A stretch of 14,107 nucleotides of DNA from CADEFF01 sp964569315 (GCA_964569315.1 CAZMUZ010000099.1:1-14107); one strand, 5' to 3'. Numbered from the stretch's first letter, positions 6,674 to 13,798 are shown. Numbers and translations are program-made. The notes: generated by a model not told the origin, from the letters alone.

Positions 6674-6702
6674 ACCCTATGGCCGCGCCTGGCGATGCAC
6701 AA
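6674..6702 (-). promoter_or_regulatory. Weak candidate promoter for tRNA-Leu
   Basis: On the minus strand TTGTGC (complement of 6697-6702), a 17-base spacer and TAGGGT (complement of 6674-6679) each match three of six consensus positions. If used, the inverted repeat at 6631-6657 would be part of the tRNA leader. Low confidence. Confidence 0.22.
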
Positions 6703-6788
6703 GGGGCCGCGCTTCGAAGGGCAGCCTGTCGATGCATCCGGCGCGCGCGACGCGGGCGCTTCGCGGACGATCGCGGGCGGCGGGTTCG

Positions 6789-7544
6789 CTAGATCGCCGA
6801 GAGCGGAGTCTTCTCGCGGGTTCCGCCCGCCCCCGCGGACAAAGGCTCCGCCGCCGCGGCAAGGATATGCAAGGTCACGGCGCCGCCGAGAAACTTGCGG
6901 GATTCCTCGACCCGAAGCCCCGCGGGTCCGAAGCAGCGCTCCGCATCGGTATCGTAGCGCGCGGCGAAGACGGCCCGGATCATCGGCGCCGTCGCCCGCA
7001 TGAAAGCGCGCAGCAGCGGCTGCGTGGGCAGGGTGTAGTCGAGGACGAAGATCCTGCCCTCGCGACCGGCCAGACGCCGGAGCTCGGCGAAGGCCGCCGG
7101 CTGCTCCGCCGCAGGGATGCAGCAGAGGATGAAGCTCGCCACGACGCAGTCGAAACCGGCCGAGGGCAGGCGCGTATCCGGCAAGCCGCGCTCGAGAAGC
7201 GTCATCTCCCGGCCGAGCCCGGCGGCGCGCTTGCGCGCCCGCGCCAGCATCGCCCCGCTCTGATCGATGCCGGTCACGGTCGCACCCGCGGGATAGAAGG
7301 GGATGTTGCAGCCCGTACCGATGCCGACATCCAGAATCCGGCCGGCGGTGCGGGCGAAGAGATAACGCCGCAACCGCCGCTTCCAGAGATGTTCGTACGG
7401 CATGTCGATGATGTCGTAGACGGCGGCGATGCGCTGATAGGCATCGACGCAGCGCTCCCGGGCCGAAGGCGGCATGGCCGCGAAGCGGCCGATCTCCCGA
7501 TCGACCAGAGCGCGCGCAGCCGTGGGCTTGGATCGTTTTTCCAT
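6789..7544 (-). CDS. Class I SAM-dependent methyltransferase (UbiE-like)
   Basis: The 251-residue protein has the Rossmann methyltransferase core: motif I ILDVGIGTGCN (70-80), the ribose-binding acidic residue in VTGIDQS (D94), motif II/post-II FDCVVASFILCCIP (131-144) and the following helix with LRRLAGREGRIFVLDY (155-170). The opening AYQRIAAVYDIIDMPYEHLWKR (35-56) is the substrate-side helix typical of UbiE-like and phospholipid N-methyltransferases of this broad group. The substrate cannot be read from sequence. I chose the ATG at 7544. The frame is open to an ATG at 7655, but the extra 37 residues are low-complexity and their DNA holds several perfect palindromes that look non-coding. 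Neither start has a strong ribosome binding site. On the same strand as the CinA-like gene upstream. Confidence 0.82.
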   Translation of the reverse strand: MEKRSKPTAARALVDREIGRFAAMPPSARERCVDAYQRIAAVYDIIDMPYEHLWKRRLRRYLFARTAGRILDVGIGTGCNIPFYPAGATVTGIDQSGAMLARARKRAAGLGREMTLLERGLPDTRLPSAGFDCVVASFILCCIPAAEQPAAFAELRRLAGREGRIFVLDYTLPTQPLLRAFMRATAPMIRAVFAARYDTDAERCFGPAGLRVEESRKFLGGAVTLHILAAAAEPLSAGAGGTREKTPLSAI

Positions 7545-7590
7545 CGCAGCTCGACCGCCGTTGATGCGATGCACTCCACCCCGAAGGCGA

Positions 7591-7635
7591 CCGATCGGCA
7601 ATAGCGAAAATTCCGCCGGCGGAACGCCCGATCGG
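7591..7635. promoter_or_regulatory. Cluster of three perfect palindromes upstream of the methyltransferase
   Basis: Within 45 bases lie CCGATCGG (7591-7598), the 14-base palindrome TTCCGCCGGCGGAA (7611-7624) and a second CCGATCGG (7628-7635). They stand 47 to 91 bases before the chosen methyltransferase start. This looks like operator DNA, though no regulator gene is adjacent. Confidence 0.35.
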
Positions 7636-7677
7636 TATCCTCGCCCCACGGACATCGGCGGGGCCTGCTCCGATTGA

Positions 7678-7692
7678 ACGCCCGGCGGGCGT
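7678..7692 (-). terminator. Possible terminator of the CinA-like gene
   Basis: On the minus strand ACGCCC, loop GCC, GGGCGT form a 6-base-pair hairpin followed by TTCAATC, about 40 bases after the stop of the CinA-like gene. Short stem and poor T-run, so weak. Confidence 0.28.
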
Positions 7693-7733
7693 GCCGCGTT
7701 CCCTCGCCCGCCGAGATCCGGCGCCTGGCCTTT

Positions 7734-8504
7734 CTAGGCCACCTCGCCGTCGATCGGCTCCTCCCCGAGGCTCCGGATCAATCCGCGCAGGCCGTCGGCG
7801 GCCTTCTCCAGCGCCGCTTCGGCGGTGCCGCGCACCACCAGCGCCGTGCCGAACTTGCCACGCCGGAAGAAGGGGTAGCTGCCGATCTCGAGCTCGGGAA
7901 ACCGATCCTGGAGCGCCCCCAGCCCGGCCGCGATCGCGCCCTCGCCGAGAAAGGTGCTGACGGTGCGGGACGCGACCGGGCGCCCGCCCGGAAGCCGCGA
8001 TTTGAGCCCTTCGAACATGGCCCGCATGATCGCCGGCACGCCGGCCAGCACATAGACGTTGCCGATCTGGAAGCCCGGCGCGGTCGAAACGGGATTGTCG
8101 ATGAGGGTGGCGCCCTCGGGCACGGTCGCCATGCGCAACCGCGCCTCGTTCAGATCGTCGCCGATATAGTGTCGCCGCAGCAACGCGACCGCTGCCGGAT
8201 GGCGAACCCATTCGACGCCGAAGGCCTTGGCGACGGAGGGCGAGGTGATGTCGTCATGGGTGGGGCCGATCCCGCCCGTGGTAAAGACGAGGCTGTAGCG
8301 CGCACGCAGCGCATTCACCGCCGCGACGATCTCCGCCTCGATGTCGGGGACGACGCGGATCTCGCGCATGCGGATGCCGAGCGCACCCAGCTCCTTCGCC
8401 AGAAACGCGACGTTCGCATCCTGCGTGCGACCCGACAGGATCTCGTTGCCGATGATCAGGATGGCGGCCGTGACGGGGGCGGCGACGGGGGCGGGCTCTG
8501 GCAT
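7734..8504 (-). CDS. CinA N-terminal / MoaB-like molybdopterin-binding domain protein
   Basis: The 256-residue protein is a stand-alone copy of the N-terminal domain of competence/damage-inducible protein CinA (MoaB/Mog-like fold, COG1058 type). Landmarks are IIGNEILSGRTQDAN (17-31), LVFTTGGIGPTHDD (72-85) and NVYVLAGVPAIM (149-160). The C-terminal nicotinamide-nucleotide deamidase domain (PncC) is absent, so it is not a full CinA. Family members bind or are thought to bind nucleotide or pterin ligands; some CinA N-terminal domains have ADP-ribose pyrophosphatase activity. Exact activity here is unknown. Start ATG at 8504 lies next to a 15-base tandem repeat and has no clear Shine-Dalgarno. 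It lies 48 bases after the lipoprotein gene, so probably co-transcribed with it. Confidence 0.85.
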   Translation of the reverse strand: MPEPAPVAAPVTAAILIIGNEILSGRTQDANVAFLAKELGALGIRMREIRVVPDIEAEIVAAVNALRARYSLVFTTGGIGPTHDDITSPSVAKAFGVEWVRHPAAVALLRRHYIGDDLNEARLRMATVPEGATLIDNPVSTAPGFQIGNVYVLAGVPAIMRAMFEGLKSRLPGGRPVASRTVSTFLGEGAIAAGLGALQDRFPELEIGSYPFFRRGKFGTALVVRGTAEAALEKAADGLRGLIRSLGEEPIDGEVA

Positions 8505-8507
8505 CGC

Positions 8508-8537
8508 GGAGCTTCGGGGGCGGGAGCTTCGGGGGCG
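8508..8537. repeat. Perfect 15-bp tandem duplication
   Basis: GGAGCTTCGGGGGCG occurs twice in direct succession (8508-8522 and 8523-8537), just upstream of the CinA-like start codon and inside the 48-base gap to the lipoprotein gene. Its length is a multiple of three. It may change the distance or structure of the translation start region. Confidence 0.85.
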
Positions 8538-8552
8538 ATTGCCGGCCGCGGA

Positions 8553-8903
8553 TCAGGGCGCGGCTTGCGCTTCGGGCGCTTCCTCGGGCGCGGCCTGGCC
8601 GTAGCCCTGGGCCGCCATGCAGTCAGACACGATCGAATCGTAGCGATTGCCCTGCTGATACTGGTTCAGGTTCGATTCGAGCGTGCCCGTGCTCTGCATA
8701 TAGTCGTACTCGATGTTCTGCGCGCTGATATCGGCATCGATGCGCTCGTCGCGGGCGATCATGGCCCGCGCCTGCTGCTTGCAGGATTCGAGATCGCTGC
8801 TGGCGACATCCTCGTTCGTGCCGCTCCGCTTCCAGTCGTCCTTCGGGCCGAAATAGGAACAGGCGGAGAGCAGAAGGAGGCTGGCAAGGACAACGGCGCG
8901 CAT
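8553..8903 (-). CDS. Small lipoprotein of unknown function
   Basis: The 116-residue product begins MRAVVLASLLLLSACSYFGP, a clear lipoprotein signal with lipobox LSAC and lipidated Cys15, so it is likely anchored in the inner or outer membrane. The mature part is polar and acidic, with two further cysteines (SCKQQ about residue 41 and SDCMA about residue 94) that could form a disulfide, and a Q/N/Y-rich middle (NLNQYQQGNRYD). The end is Ala/Glu/Pro-rich. I do not recognise a named family. The ATG at 8903 is chosen for the signal peptide and a modest GGGAA 5' of it. The frame stays open upstream to an ATG at 9032 with a much stronger Shine-Dalgarno, but that would bury the signal sequence. Confidence 0.75.
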   Translation of the reverse strand: MRAVVLASLLLLSACSYFGPKDDWKRSGTNEDVASSDLESCKQQARAMIARDERIDADISAQNIEYDYMQSTGTLESNLNQYQQGNRYDSIVSDCMAAQGYGQAAPEEAPEAQAAP

Positions 8904-9370
8904 AGGTTCCCGTTCTGATGTTCTGGCTCTGGGGCGCAGCGGCGAGCTTAGCCGCGGGCGCAAGCCAAGCGCAATGCCGCTCGGGCGACGGCGCGCTTCG
9001 GTGTCGCGGCAGAAGATTTCGAAGGAAGCCATCGAGCCCTCCCTTTGCGAATAACGGGATCCCGGCGCGCGAGGTCGCGCGTCCGATCCCGCATGCATCG
9101 AGGACGGACCGGCGCTGCCCGTAACGGACGGCGCATCGCTCTATAGATGGGGACGCGCCCCGCGCTTCGCCAAAGGGAACGAGGCTCCGCCGCACCCCTC
9201 GGCGGGAGGTACTGCCGACGGGCCGCACGCGCCGCCGATCGGGCCCGGATCCCGTCGAATCCGCGTTTTTGCGCAGCCGTTTAGGCAGCAGGCTTGCAAA
9301 TTGGCGACCGGCGCCATTTATTGTCCGACAGGATCGTCCCGGCGACGAACGCAGACCCTTCCGAGGCCTC
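8904..9370. other. Divergent intergenic region, lipoprotein / map
   Basis: About 467 bases without a convincing gene. On the minus strand an ATG at 9032 with AAAGGGAGGG on the complement of 9037-9046 opens a frame continuous with the lipoprotein; TATAGA (complement of 9140-9145) may be a -10 box. On the plus strand the right part holds the candidate map promoter. A plus frame at 8918 starts like a signal peptide but soon becomes Arg-rich and unlike protein. Confidence 0.4.
9294..9322 (+). promoter_or_regulatory. Candidate promoter of map
   Basis: TTGCAA (9294-9299), a 17-base spacer and TTTATT (9317-9322) each match the sigma-70 consensus at four or so of six positions. It stands in the most AT-rich part of the gap, about 45 bases before the map start. 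Confidence 0.35.
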
Positions 9371-10195
9371 ATGCATCCGAACGACATGGCTGTCGATTGG
9401 CACAGCGAAGAGCGGCGCATCAAGCTGCATGGGCCCGAGGATTTCGCCGGCATGCGTCGCGCCGGCAAGCTCGCGGCCGAAACCCTCGATTTCATCACGC
9501 CGCATGTCGTTCCCGGCGTCACCACCGGCGAGCTCGATCGGCTCTGCCATGGCTTCATCGTCGATCGCGACGCCATCCCCGCGCCGCTGAACTATCGCGG
9601 CTTCCCGAAATCCATCTGCACCTCGATCAATCACGTCGTCTGTCACGGCATTCCGGGCGACAAGAAGCTGCAGGACGGCGACATCGTGAATATCGACGTG
9701 ACGGTCATCCTCGATGGCTGGCATGGCGACACGAGCCGCATGTTCTATGTCGGCAAGGTCGGGGTGAAGGCGCAGCGTCTCTGCGACGTGACCTACGAGG
9801 CGATGATGCGCGGGATCGAAGCGGTCCGGCCGGGTGCGACGGTCGGCGATATCGGCCACGCGATCCAGAGCCTCGCCGAGAGCCATCGCTATTCGGTCGT
9901 GCGCGATTTCTGCGGCCATGGCGTCGGACGCATCTTCCACGACGCGCCGAGCATCCTGCATTTCGGCCGGCCCGGGCGCGGGCCGGTGCTGCAGGAAGGC
10001 ATGTTCTTCACCGTCGAGCCGATGATCAATGCGGGCCGCTTCGAGGTGAAGCTGCTGGAGGACGGCTGGACCGCCGTCACCCGCGACCGTTCGCTGTCGG
10101 CGCAGTTCGAGCACACCATCGGCGTGACCGCGACCGGCTACGAGATCTTCACCGAGTCGCCGCGCGGCCTGCATCGCCCGCCCTATCCGGCCTGA
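9371..10195 (+). CDS. map: Type I methionine aminopeptidase
   Basis: Map removes the initiator methionine from new proteins in the cytosol. The 274-residue M24 enzyme has all five metal ligands: D109 (NIDVTV), D120 (WHGDTSR), H183 (CGHGVGR), E217 (FTVEPM) and E248 (AQFEHTI). H92 (VCHGIP) and H190 also fit the active site. LNYRGFPKSICTSINHVVCHGIP (73-95) is highly characteristic. Length is normal for alphaproteobacteria. I chose ATG 9371, preceded by CGAGG at 9362-9366; ATG 9386 has no ribosome binding site, and codons upstream of 9371 overlap the likely promoter. It is the only gene in its transcript that I can see, and is divergent from the lipoprotein. Confidence 0.95.
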   Translation: MHPNDMAVDWHSEERRIKLHGPEDFAGMRRAGKLAAETLDFITPHVVPGVTTGELDRLCHGFIVDRDAIPAPLNYRGFPKSICTSINHVVCHGIPGDKKLQDGDIVNIDVTVILDGWHGDTSRMFYVGKVGVKAQRLCDVTYEAMMRGIEAVRPGATVGDIGHAIQSLAESHRYSVVRDFCGHGVGRIFHDAPSILHFGRPGRGPVLQEGMFFTVEPMINAGRFEVKLLEDGWTAVTRDRSLSAQFEHTIGVTATGYEIFTESPRGLHRPPYPA

Positions 10196-10202
10196 GCGCC
10201 GG
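10187..10202 (+). terminator. Weak hairpin over the map stop codon
   Basis: CCGGC (10187-10191) and GCCGG (10198-10202) form a 5-base-pair stem around a 6-base loop containing part of the TGA stop. No T-run; could be chance. Confidence 0.2.
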
Positions 10203-10242
10203 CCTGCCCGCCCGCCGACCGCTCCGCTTCCGAACTCACGTC

Positions 10243-10270
10243 TTGCAGCCGAGCTCGTCTCGGCGATAGT
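10243..10270 (+). promoter_or_regulatory. Candidate promoter of the wzm-wzt-EamA unit
   Basis: TTGCAG (10243-10248), a 16-base spacer and GATAGT (10265-10270) lie in the 134-base gap after map. The spacer holds the inverted repeat CCGAG/CTCGG (10249-10263), a possible operator. The wzm start follows about 60 bases later. Confidence 0.3.
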
Positions 10271-10329
10271 TTGCCGGCCGCTCCCGCCCAGGCCGGCGAT
10301 CCGGAACGGACCCGCTTTCGGCAGCCGCC

Positions 10330-11175
10330 ATGCAAACCACGCACGATCTGCTCCATCTGACCGGGACTGCCGACCGGGGTTGGTCCCGGCGAAGCTGGCG
10401 GCTGGCCTGGGCCGACCTCTGCGAAGGCGTGTCGGGCTGGGAGGTCTGGACGATGCTCGGATGGGGCGAGATCCGGCGCCGCTATCGCCGCTCGGCGCTC
10501 GGCCCGTTCTGGATCACCCTCAGCATGGTGACCTTCATCGGCTTCGTGAGCCTGCTCTACGCCCGGCTGCTGAACGCGTCGCACCCCGACTACATCCCCT
10601 ATGTGGCGGCGAGCTACCTCACCTGGACCATGATCGCCGCCTTTCTCAACGAGGGTCCGCTCACCTTCGTGGGCTGGACCGGCTATCTCCAGCAGATGCG
10701 GTTCGCCAAATCGACCTTCGTCATGGCGGTCGTGTGGCGGAACCTGATGATGTTCCTGCATCACCTGCCGGTGGTGCTCGTCGTGCTGCTCTGGTTCGGC
10801 GTCTATCCGACGGCATGGACGCTGCTGCTGATCCCCGGGATGCTGGCCCTGCTCATGCTCGGCGCCTTTCTGGCGCTCATCCTCGGCATGGTCGGCGCGC
10901 GGTTCCGCGACCTCGCCTCCTTCACCCAGAGTCTGGTTACGATGCTGTTCTTCTTCACGCCCATCCTCTATCGGCGCGAAGTGCTCGGCCAGTACAGCTA
11001 CCTCGTCGACTGGAATCCGCTCGGCTATTTTCTCGATGCGGTACGCGCGCCCCTGATGGGCCAGCCGCCCGATGCCCTCACCTGGCCGGTCGTCAGCGCC
11101 GTGCTGCTGCTGCTCGGCGCCGCGGCCTTCGCCATGTTCGCGCGCTATCGGCCGCGCATCACCTACTGGCTGTGA
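10330..11175 (+). CDS. wzm: ABC-2 type polysaccharide export permease (Wzm/KpsM-like)
   Basis: The 281-residue inner-membrane protein is the transmembrane half of an ABC exporter for polysaccharide (O-antigen, capsule or teichoic-acid type). Landmarks: the cytoplasmic GEIRRRYRRSALGPFWIT stretch (46-63) that precedes TM1 in this family, RFRDL (191-195), FFFTPILY (207-214) and the WNPLGYFLDAVRAPL loop (228-242). About six hydrophobic segments are seen, near 60-80, 92-110, 132-158, 163-190, 196-215 and 252-272. The ATPase gene begins 4 bases after its stop, so the two make one transporter. The ATG at 10330 has no strong Shine-Dalgarno. No glycosyltransferase or polymerase gene is in the window, so the glycan is unknown. 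Confidence 0.88.
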   Translation: MQTTHDLLHLTGTADRGWSRRSWRLAWADLCEGVSGWEVWTMLGWGEIRRRYRRSALGPFWITLSMVTFIGFVSLLYARLLNASHPDYIPYVAASYLTWTMIAAFLNEGPLTFVGWTGYLQQMRFAKSTFVMAVVWRNLMMFLHHLPVVLVVLLWFGVYPTAWTLLLIPGMLALLMLGAFLALILGMVGARFRDLASFTQSLVTMLFFFTPILYRREVLGQYSYLVDWNPLGYFLDAVRAPLMGQPPDALTWPVVSAVLLLLGAAAFAMFARYRPRITYWL

Positions 11176-11179
11176 CGCG

Positions 11180-11977
11180 ATGACGGTCATCTCCGTCCGC
11201 GATCTCTCGATCGATTTTCCGATCTACCAGACCGGCGCGCGCTCCCTCAAGCTGCGGCTCGTCGGCAGCGGCTCGCGCGGCCGCATCGGCAGCGGCCGCC
11301 ACCGCCAGCTCCTCGTCCGCGCGCTGCAGGACCTGAGCTGCGAGTTCCACGACGGGGACCGGGTGGGCCTCGTCGGCTCCAACGGCGCCGGCAAATCGAC
11401 GCTGCTCGCGGTGCTGGCCGGGATCTACGAGCCGACGCGCGGCGAGGTGCTGGTAAAGGGCAAGATCAGCGCCCTTCTCGATATCAGCCTCGGCATGGAC
11501 AACGACTCCAACGGCTACGAGAACATCTTCGTCCGCGGGCGGCTCCTCGGCATGAGCCGGGCGGAGATCCAGAGCCGGCTCCAGGACATCGTGGATTTCA
11601 CCGAGCTCGGCGACCATCTGGAGCTGCCGCTTCGCACCTATTCGGCGGGCATGCGGCTCCGGCTCGCCTTCGGCATCTCGACCTGCATCGAGCCGGACGT
11701 GCTGCTGATCGACGAGGTGATCGGCGCCGGCGACCGGCGCTTCGCCGAGAAGGCGCGGACGCGGTTCACCGCCATGGCCAACAAGGCCAAGGTGCTGGTG
11801 GTCGCCTCGCACAACAGCGACATATTGAGCGCGCTCTGCAACAAGGCGCTGTGGCTCGAAGGCGGGCAGATCCGCATGCTCGGCGCGACGGACGAGGTGC
11901 TGAAGGCCTACCAGGCGCCGGCGCCCGCGGCGGCAGGGCCCGTCGCCGATCCTGCCGCGGCGTCCCCGCGGACATGA
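11180..11977 (+). CDS. wzt: ABC polysaccharide export ATPase (Wzt/KpsT-like)
   Basis: The 265-residue cytosolic ATPase powers the permease encoded just upstream. It has Walker A GSNGAGKST (66-74), the family form of the signature YSAGMRLRLAF (154-164), Walker B VLLIDE (174-179), D-loop GAGD (182-185) and H-loop His211 (VASHN). The YSxGM signature is typical of Wzt, KpsT and TagH. Residues 247-265 form a short Ala/Pro-rich tail. The C-terminal carbohydrate-binding domain of some Wzt proteins is absent, which suggests a chain-length-independent or KpsT-like mode. The ATG at 11180 follows the permease stop by 4 bases and has no own Shine-Dalgarno, so translation is probably coupled. Its stop overlaps the next start as ATGA. 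Confidence 0.92.
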   Translation: MTVISVRDLSIDFPIYQTGARSLKLRLVGSGSRGRIGSGRHRQLLVRALQDLSCEFHDGDRVGLVGSNGAGKSTLLAVLAGIYEPTRGEVLVKGKISALLDISLGMDNDSNGYENIFVRGRLLGMSRAEIQSRLQDIVDFTELGDHLELPLRTYSAGMRLRLAFGISTCIEPDVLLIDEVIGAGDRRFAEKARTRFTAMANKAKVLVVASHNSDILSALCNKALWLEGGQIRMLGATDEVLKAYQAPAPAAAGPVADPAAASPRT

Positions 11978-12879
11978 CCGGATCACATGCCGAACGGCTC
12001 AAGGGGCTGCTGCTGCTCCTGGCTGCCATGGCGATCCTGCCCGTCATGGACGCCATGGCGAAGCATCTGAGCGGCAGCTTCGCGCTGCTGCAGATCACCT
12101 GGGCCCGCTTCTTCTTCCATTTCCTCCTGCTGGTGCCGGTCGTCCTCCTCCGGCACCGGCTCGCCGACCTCTGGCCGCAACGACCGCTGCTGCAGATCGT
12201 CCGCGGCGGGCTGTTGCTGGCCTCGACCTTCTGCTTCTTCGGCGGCGTCTCGCACATGCCGCTCGCCGACACGCTGGCGATCTTCTTCATCTCGCCGCTG
12301 ATCGTGACCTTGCTGGCGCCGAAGCTGCTGGGCGAACAGGTCGGGATGCGGCGGAAGATCGCGGTGCTGATCGGCTTCGTCGGCGCGATGGTGATCATCC
12401 GGCCCGGGCTGACCGTGTTCCAGCCCGCCGCGCTCTTCCCGATCGCGAGCGGCCTGATCTACGCGCTCTATACCATCACCACACGGAAGCTCGCCGGCAC
12501 GGCGCCGCCCTTCGTGACCGCCGCCTTCACCGCGCTGCTCGGCGCCATCGTGACCTCGGCGATGGTCCCCTTCGTCTGGGTCGAACCGACCGCCTGGGCG
12601 ATGGTGCTCATGGTCTCGATGGGGCTGATCGCCGCCAGCGGCCATCTCTTCATCGTCATGGCCTATGAGCGCGCCGAAGCCTCGCTGCTGGCGCCGCTCA
12701 CCTACAGCGAGATGATCTCGATGGTCGCGATCGGCTATGTCTTCTTCGGCGACTTCCCGGATTTCTGGACGCTGATCGGCATCGTCATCCTGGTCGGGTC
12801 CGGCACCTACATTTCGATCCGCGAGCATCGCGCCGGGCGGCGGACCGGCGACGAGACGGAGCCGCCCTCGCCCGGCTGA
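11974..12879 (+). CDS. EamA/DMT-family transporter
   Basis: The 301-residue inner-membrane protein has about ten hydrophobic segments arranged as two EamA repeats (about 10-145 and 155-285). The second half includes GLIYALYTITTRKLAG (160-175) and the characteristic AYERAEASLLAPLTYSEMI (230-248). DMT proteins move small metabolites such as amino acids, nucleotide sugars or lipid-linked intermediates; the substrate is not readable here. Its ATG overlaps the wzt stop in ATGA, so it is likely co-translated with the exporter. The tail after 285 is basic then acidic and cytosolic. A role in supplying or recycling a precursor for the exported glycan is a guess from context only. Confidence 0.9.
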   Translation: MTGSHAERLKGLLLLLAAMAILPVMDAMAKHLSGSFALLQITWARFFFHFLLLVPVVLLRHRLADLWPQRPLLQIVRGGLLLASTFCFFGGVSHMPLADTLAIFFISPLIVTLLAPKLLGEQVGMRRKIAVLIGFVGAMVIIRPGLTVFQPAALFPIASGLIYALYTITTRKLAGTAPPFVTAAFTALLGAIVTSAMVPFVWVEPTAWAMVLMVSMGLIAASGHLFIVMAYERAEASLLAPLTYSEMISMVAIGYVFFGDFPDFWTLIGIVILVGSGTYISIREHRAGRRTGDETEPPSPG

Positions 12880-12901
12880 GCGGGCGAGGCTTCGCCCGCT
12901 C
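12878..12901. terminator. Strong bidirectional hairpin between convergent genes
   Basis: GAGCGGGCGA (12878-12887), loop GGCT, and TCGCCCGCTC (12892-12901) form a perfect 10-base-pair stem. It overlaps the EamA stop codon and lies 11 bases beyond the stop of the convergent crotonase gene, so it can end both transcripts. No T-run is present. Confidence 0.55.
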
Positions 12902-12912
12902 CGGTGCGGCCG

Positions 12913-13731
12913 TCAGCTCTTTTGATCGAACCGCGCGTCGCGCCAGGCAAGCGCCGCCTTGAGCCCGTCCTTCTTCGAGATTTCCTTGAACATCTTGCCT
13001 TCGGGCGTCTCCAGCGCTTCGATCATGATGTCGGCGTCGAGCCCCATGTCGAGCGCCTCGCGGAAGCCCATGAAATCGTAGGTGCGGTTGATCGCCTTCT
13101 TGGTCATGGCGACCTTCTGGCGGTCGTTGATCGCGATCTCGCGGGCGATCGCAAGGGCGACATCGACCTCCTGGCCCTCCGGCACGACGCGGTTGACGAG
13201 ACCCATGGCGAGCGCTTCCTCGGCCGTGATCTTGTCGTTGCCGGTGAGGATCGCCTCCTTCGCCTTCTTCGGCCCGGAGAACCACGGCATGAGCAGCGCC
13301 ACGATGCCGCTGCCGAAGCGCAGCTCGGGCTCGCCGAACCGCGTGCCGGCCGCGGCGATCGTGATGTCGCAGGCCATCGCCACCTCGCAGGCGCCGGCGA
13401 GCGCATAACCCTTCACCGCCGCCACCGTCGGCAGGGCGAAATGCCAGAAGCGCATGATGAAATCGAAATCCTTCTTCAGGATCGGCGTCACCGATTCCAC
13501 CGTGCCCCAGGCGCGGTCGGCGCCGTCCTTGAGGTCGAAGCCGGCGGAAAAGGCGCGGCCGGCGCCGGTCACGACGAGCGCGCGGATATTTTCGTCCTGC
13601 TCGATCTTGTCGAGGAGATCGTGCACCTCGCCGATCATGTGCTGGCTGATCGCGTTCAGCCGGTCGGGGCGGTTGAGCGTCAGGAGCCCGACGGGCCCGC
13701 GCGTCTCGAAAAGGATGGTGTCATAGGACAT
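12913..13731 (-). CDS. Enoyl-CoA hydratase/isomerase family protein (crotonase)
   Basis: The 272-residue protein has the crotonase fold features. AGRAFSAGFDLKD (58-69) supplies the first oxyanion-hole backbone. GYALAGACEVAMACD (108-122) supplies the second plus Glu116, and FGEPELRFG (132-140) supplies Glu136. Glu116 and Glu136 align with the two catalytic glutamates of enoyl-CoA hydratase (rat E144 and E164), so hydratase activity on an enoyl-CoA is plausible. Nearby genes do not tell the pathway. ATG 13731 is chosen because GGGGAG lies 7 bases upstream. ATG 13782 in the same frame has its GAGGG directly touching the start and overlaps a likely promoter. Convergent with the EamA gene and divergent from a second EamA gene. 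Confidence 0.88.
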   Translation of the reverse strand: MSYDTILFETRGPVGLLTLNRPDRLNAISQHMIGEVHDLLDKIEQDENIRALVVTGAGRAFSAGFDLKDGADRAWGTVESVTPILKKDFDFIMRFWHFALPTVAAVKGYALAGACEVAMACDITIAAAGTRFGEPELRFGSGIVALLMPWFSGPKKAKEAILTGNDKITAEEALAMGLVNRVVPEGQEVDVALAIAREIAINDRQKVAMTKKAINRTYDFMGFREALDMGLDADIMIEALETPEGKMFKEISKKDGLKAALAWRDARFDQKS

Positions 13732-13765
13732 GTAGGCTCCCCTGAGCGTCCGGTTGGCGGCGCTC

Positions 13766-13795
13766 TTTATTGACTCGTTCATCCCTCGCTTGCAA
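13766..13795 (-). promoter_or_regulatory. Candidate promoter of the crotonase gene
   Basis: On the minus strand TTGCAA (complement of 13790-13795), an 18-base spacer and AATAAA (complement of 13766-13771) resemble a sigma-70 promoter. Transcription would start about 30 bases before ATG 13731. Confidence 0.4.
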
Positions 13796-13798
13796 CAT
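13770..13798 (+). promoter_or_regulatory. Candidate promoter of the second EamA gene
   Basis: TTGACT (13770-13775, five of six consensus bases), a 17-base spacer and CAACAT (13793-13798, three of six). It overlaps the candidate promoter of the divergent crotonase gene. If real, the ATG at 13797 lies inside the -10 box and the true start is ATG 13860. Confidence 0.35.

Noticed and set aside
6253..8211. A 652-codon minus-strand open frame across the methyltransferase and CinA-like genes
   Set aside because: It runs through the tRNA gene and is out of frame with two well-supported proteins; high GC content makes such stop-free frames common.
7674..8918. A 414-codon plus-strand open frame over the CinA-like and lipoprotein genes
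   Set aside because: It is the antisense shadow of two supported genes and has low-complexity Arg/Gly/Asp-rich sequence.
8918..9124. A 68-codon plus-strand frame starting MFWLWGAAASLAAGASQAQC, like a signal peptide
   Set aside because: The n-region lacks positive charge, there is no good ribosome binding site, and the rest is Arg-rich without protein-like character; probably chance.
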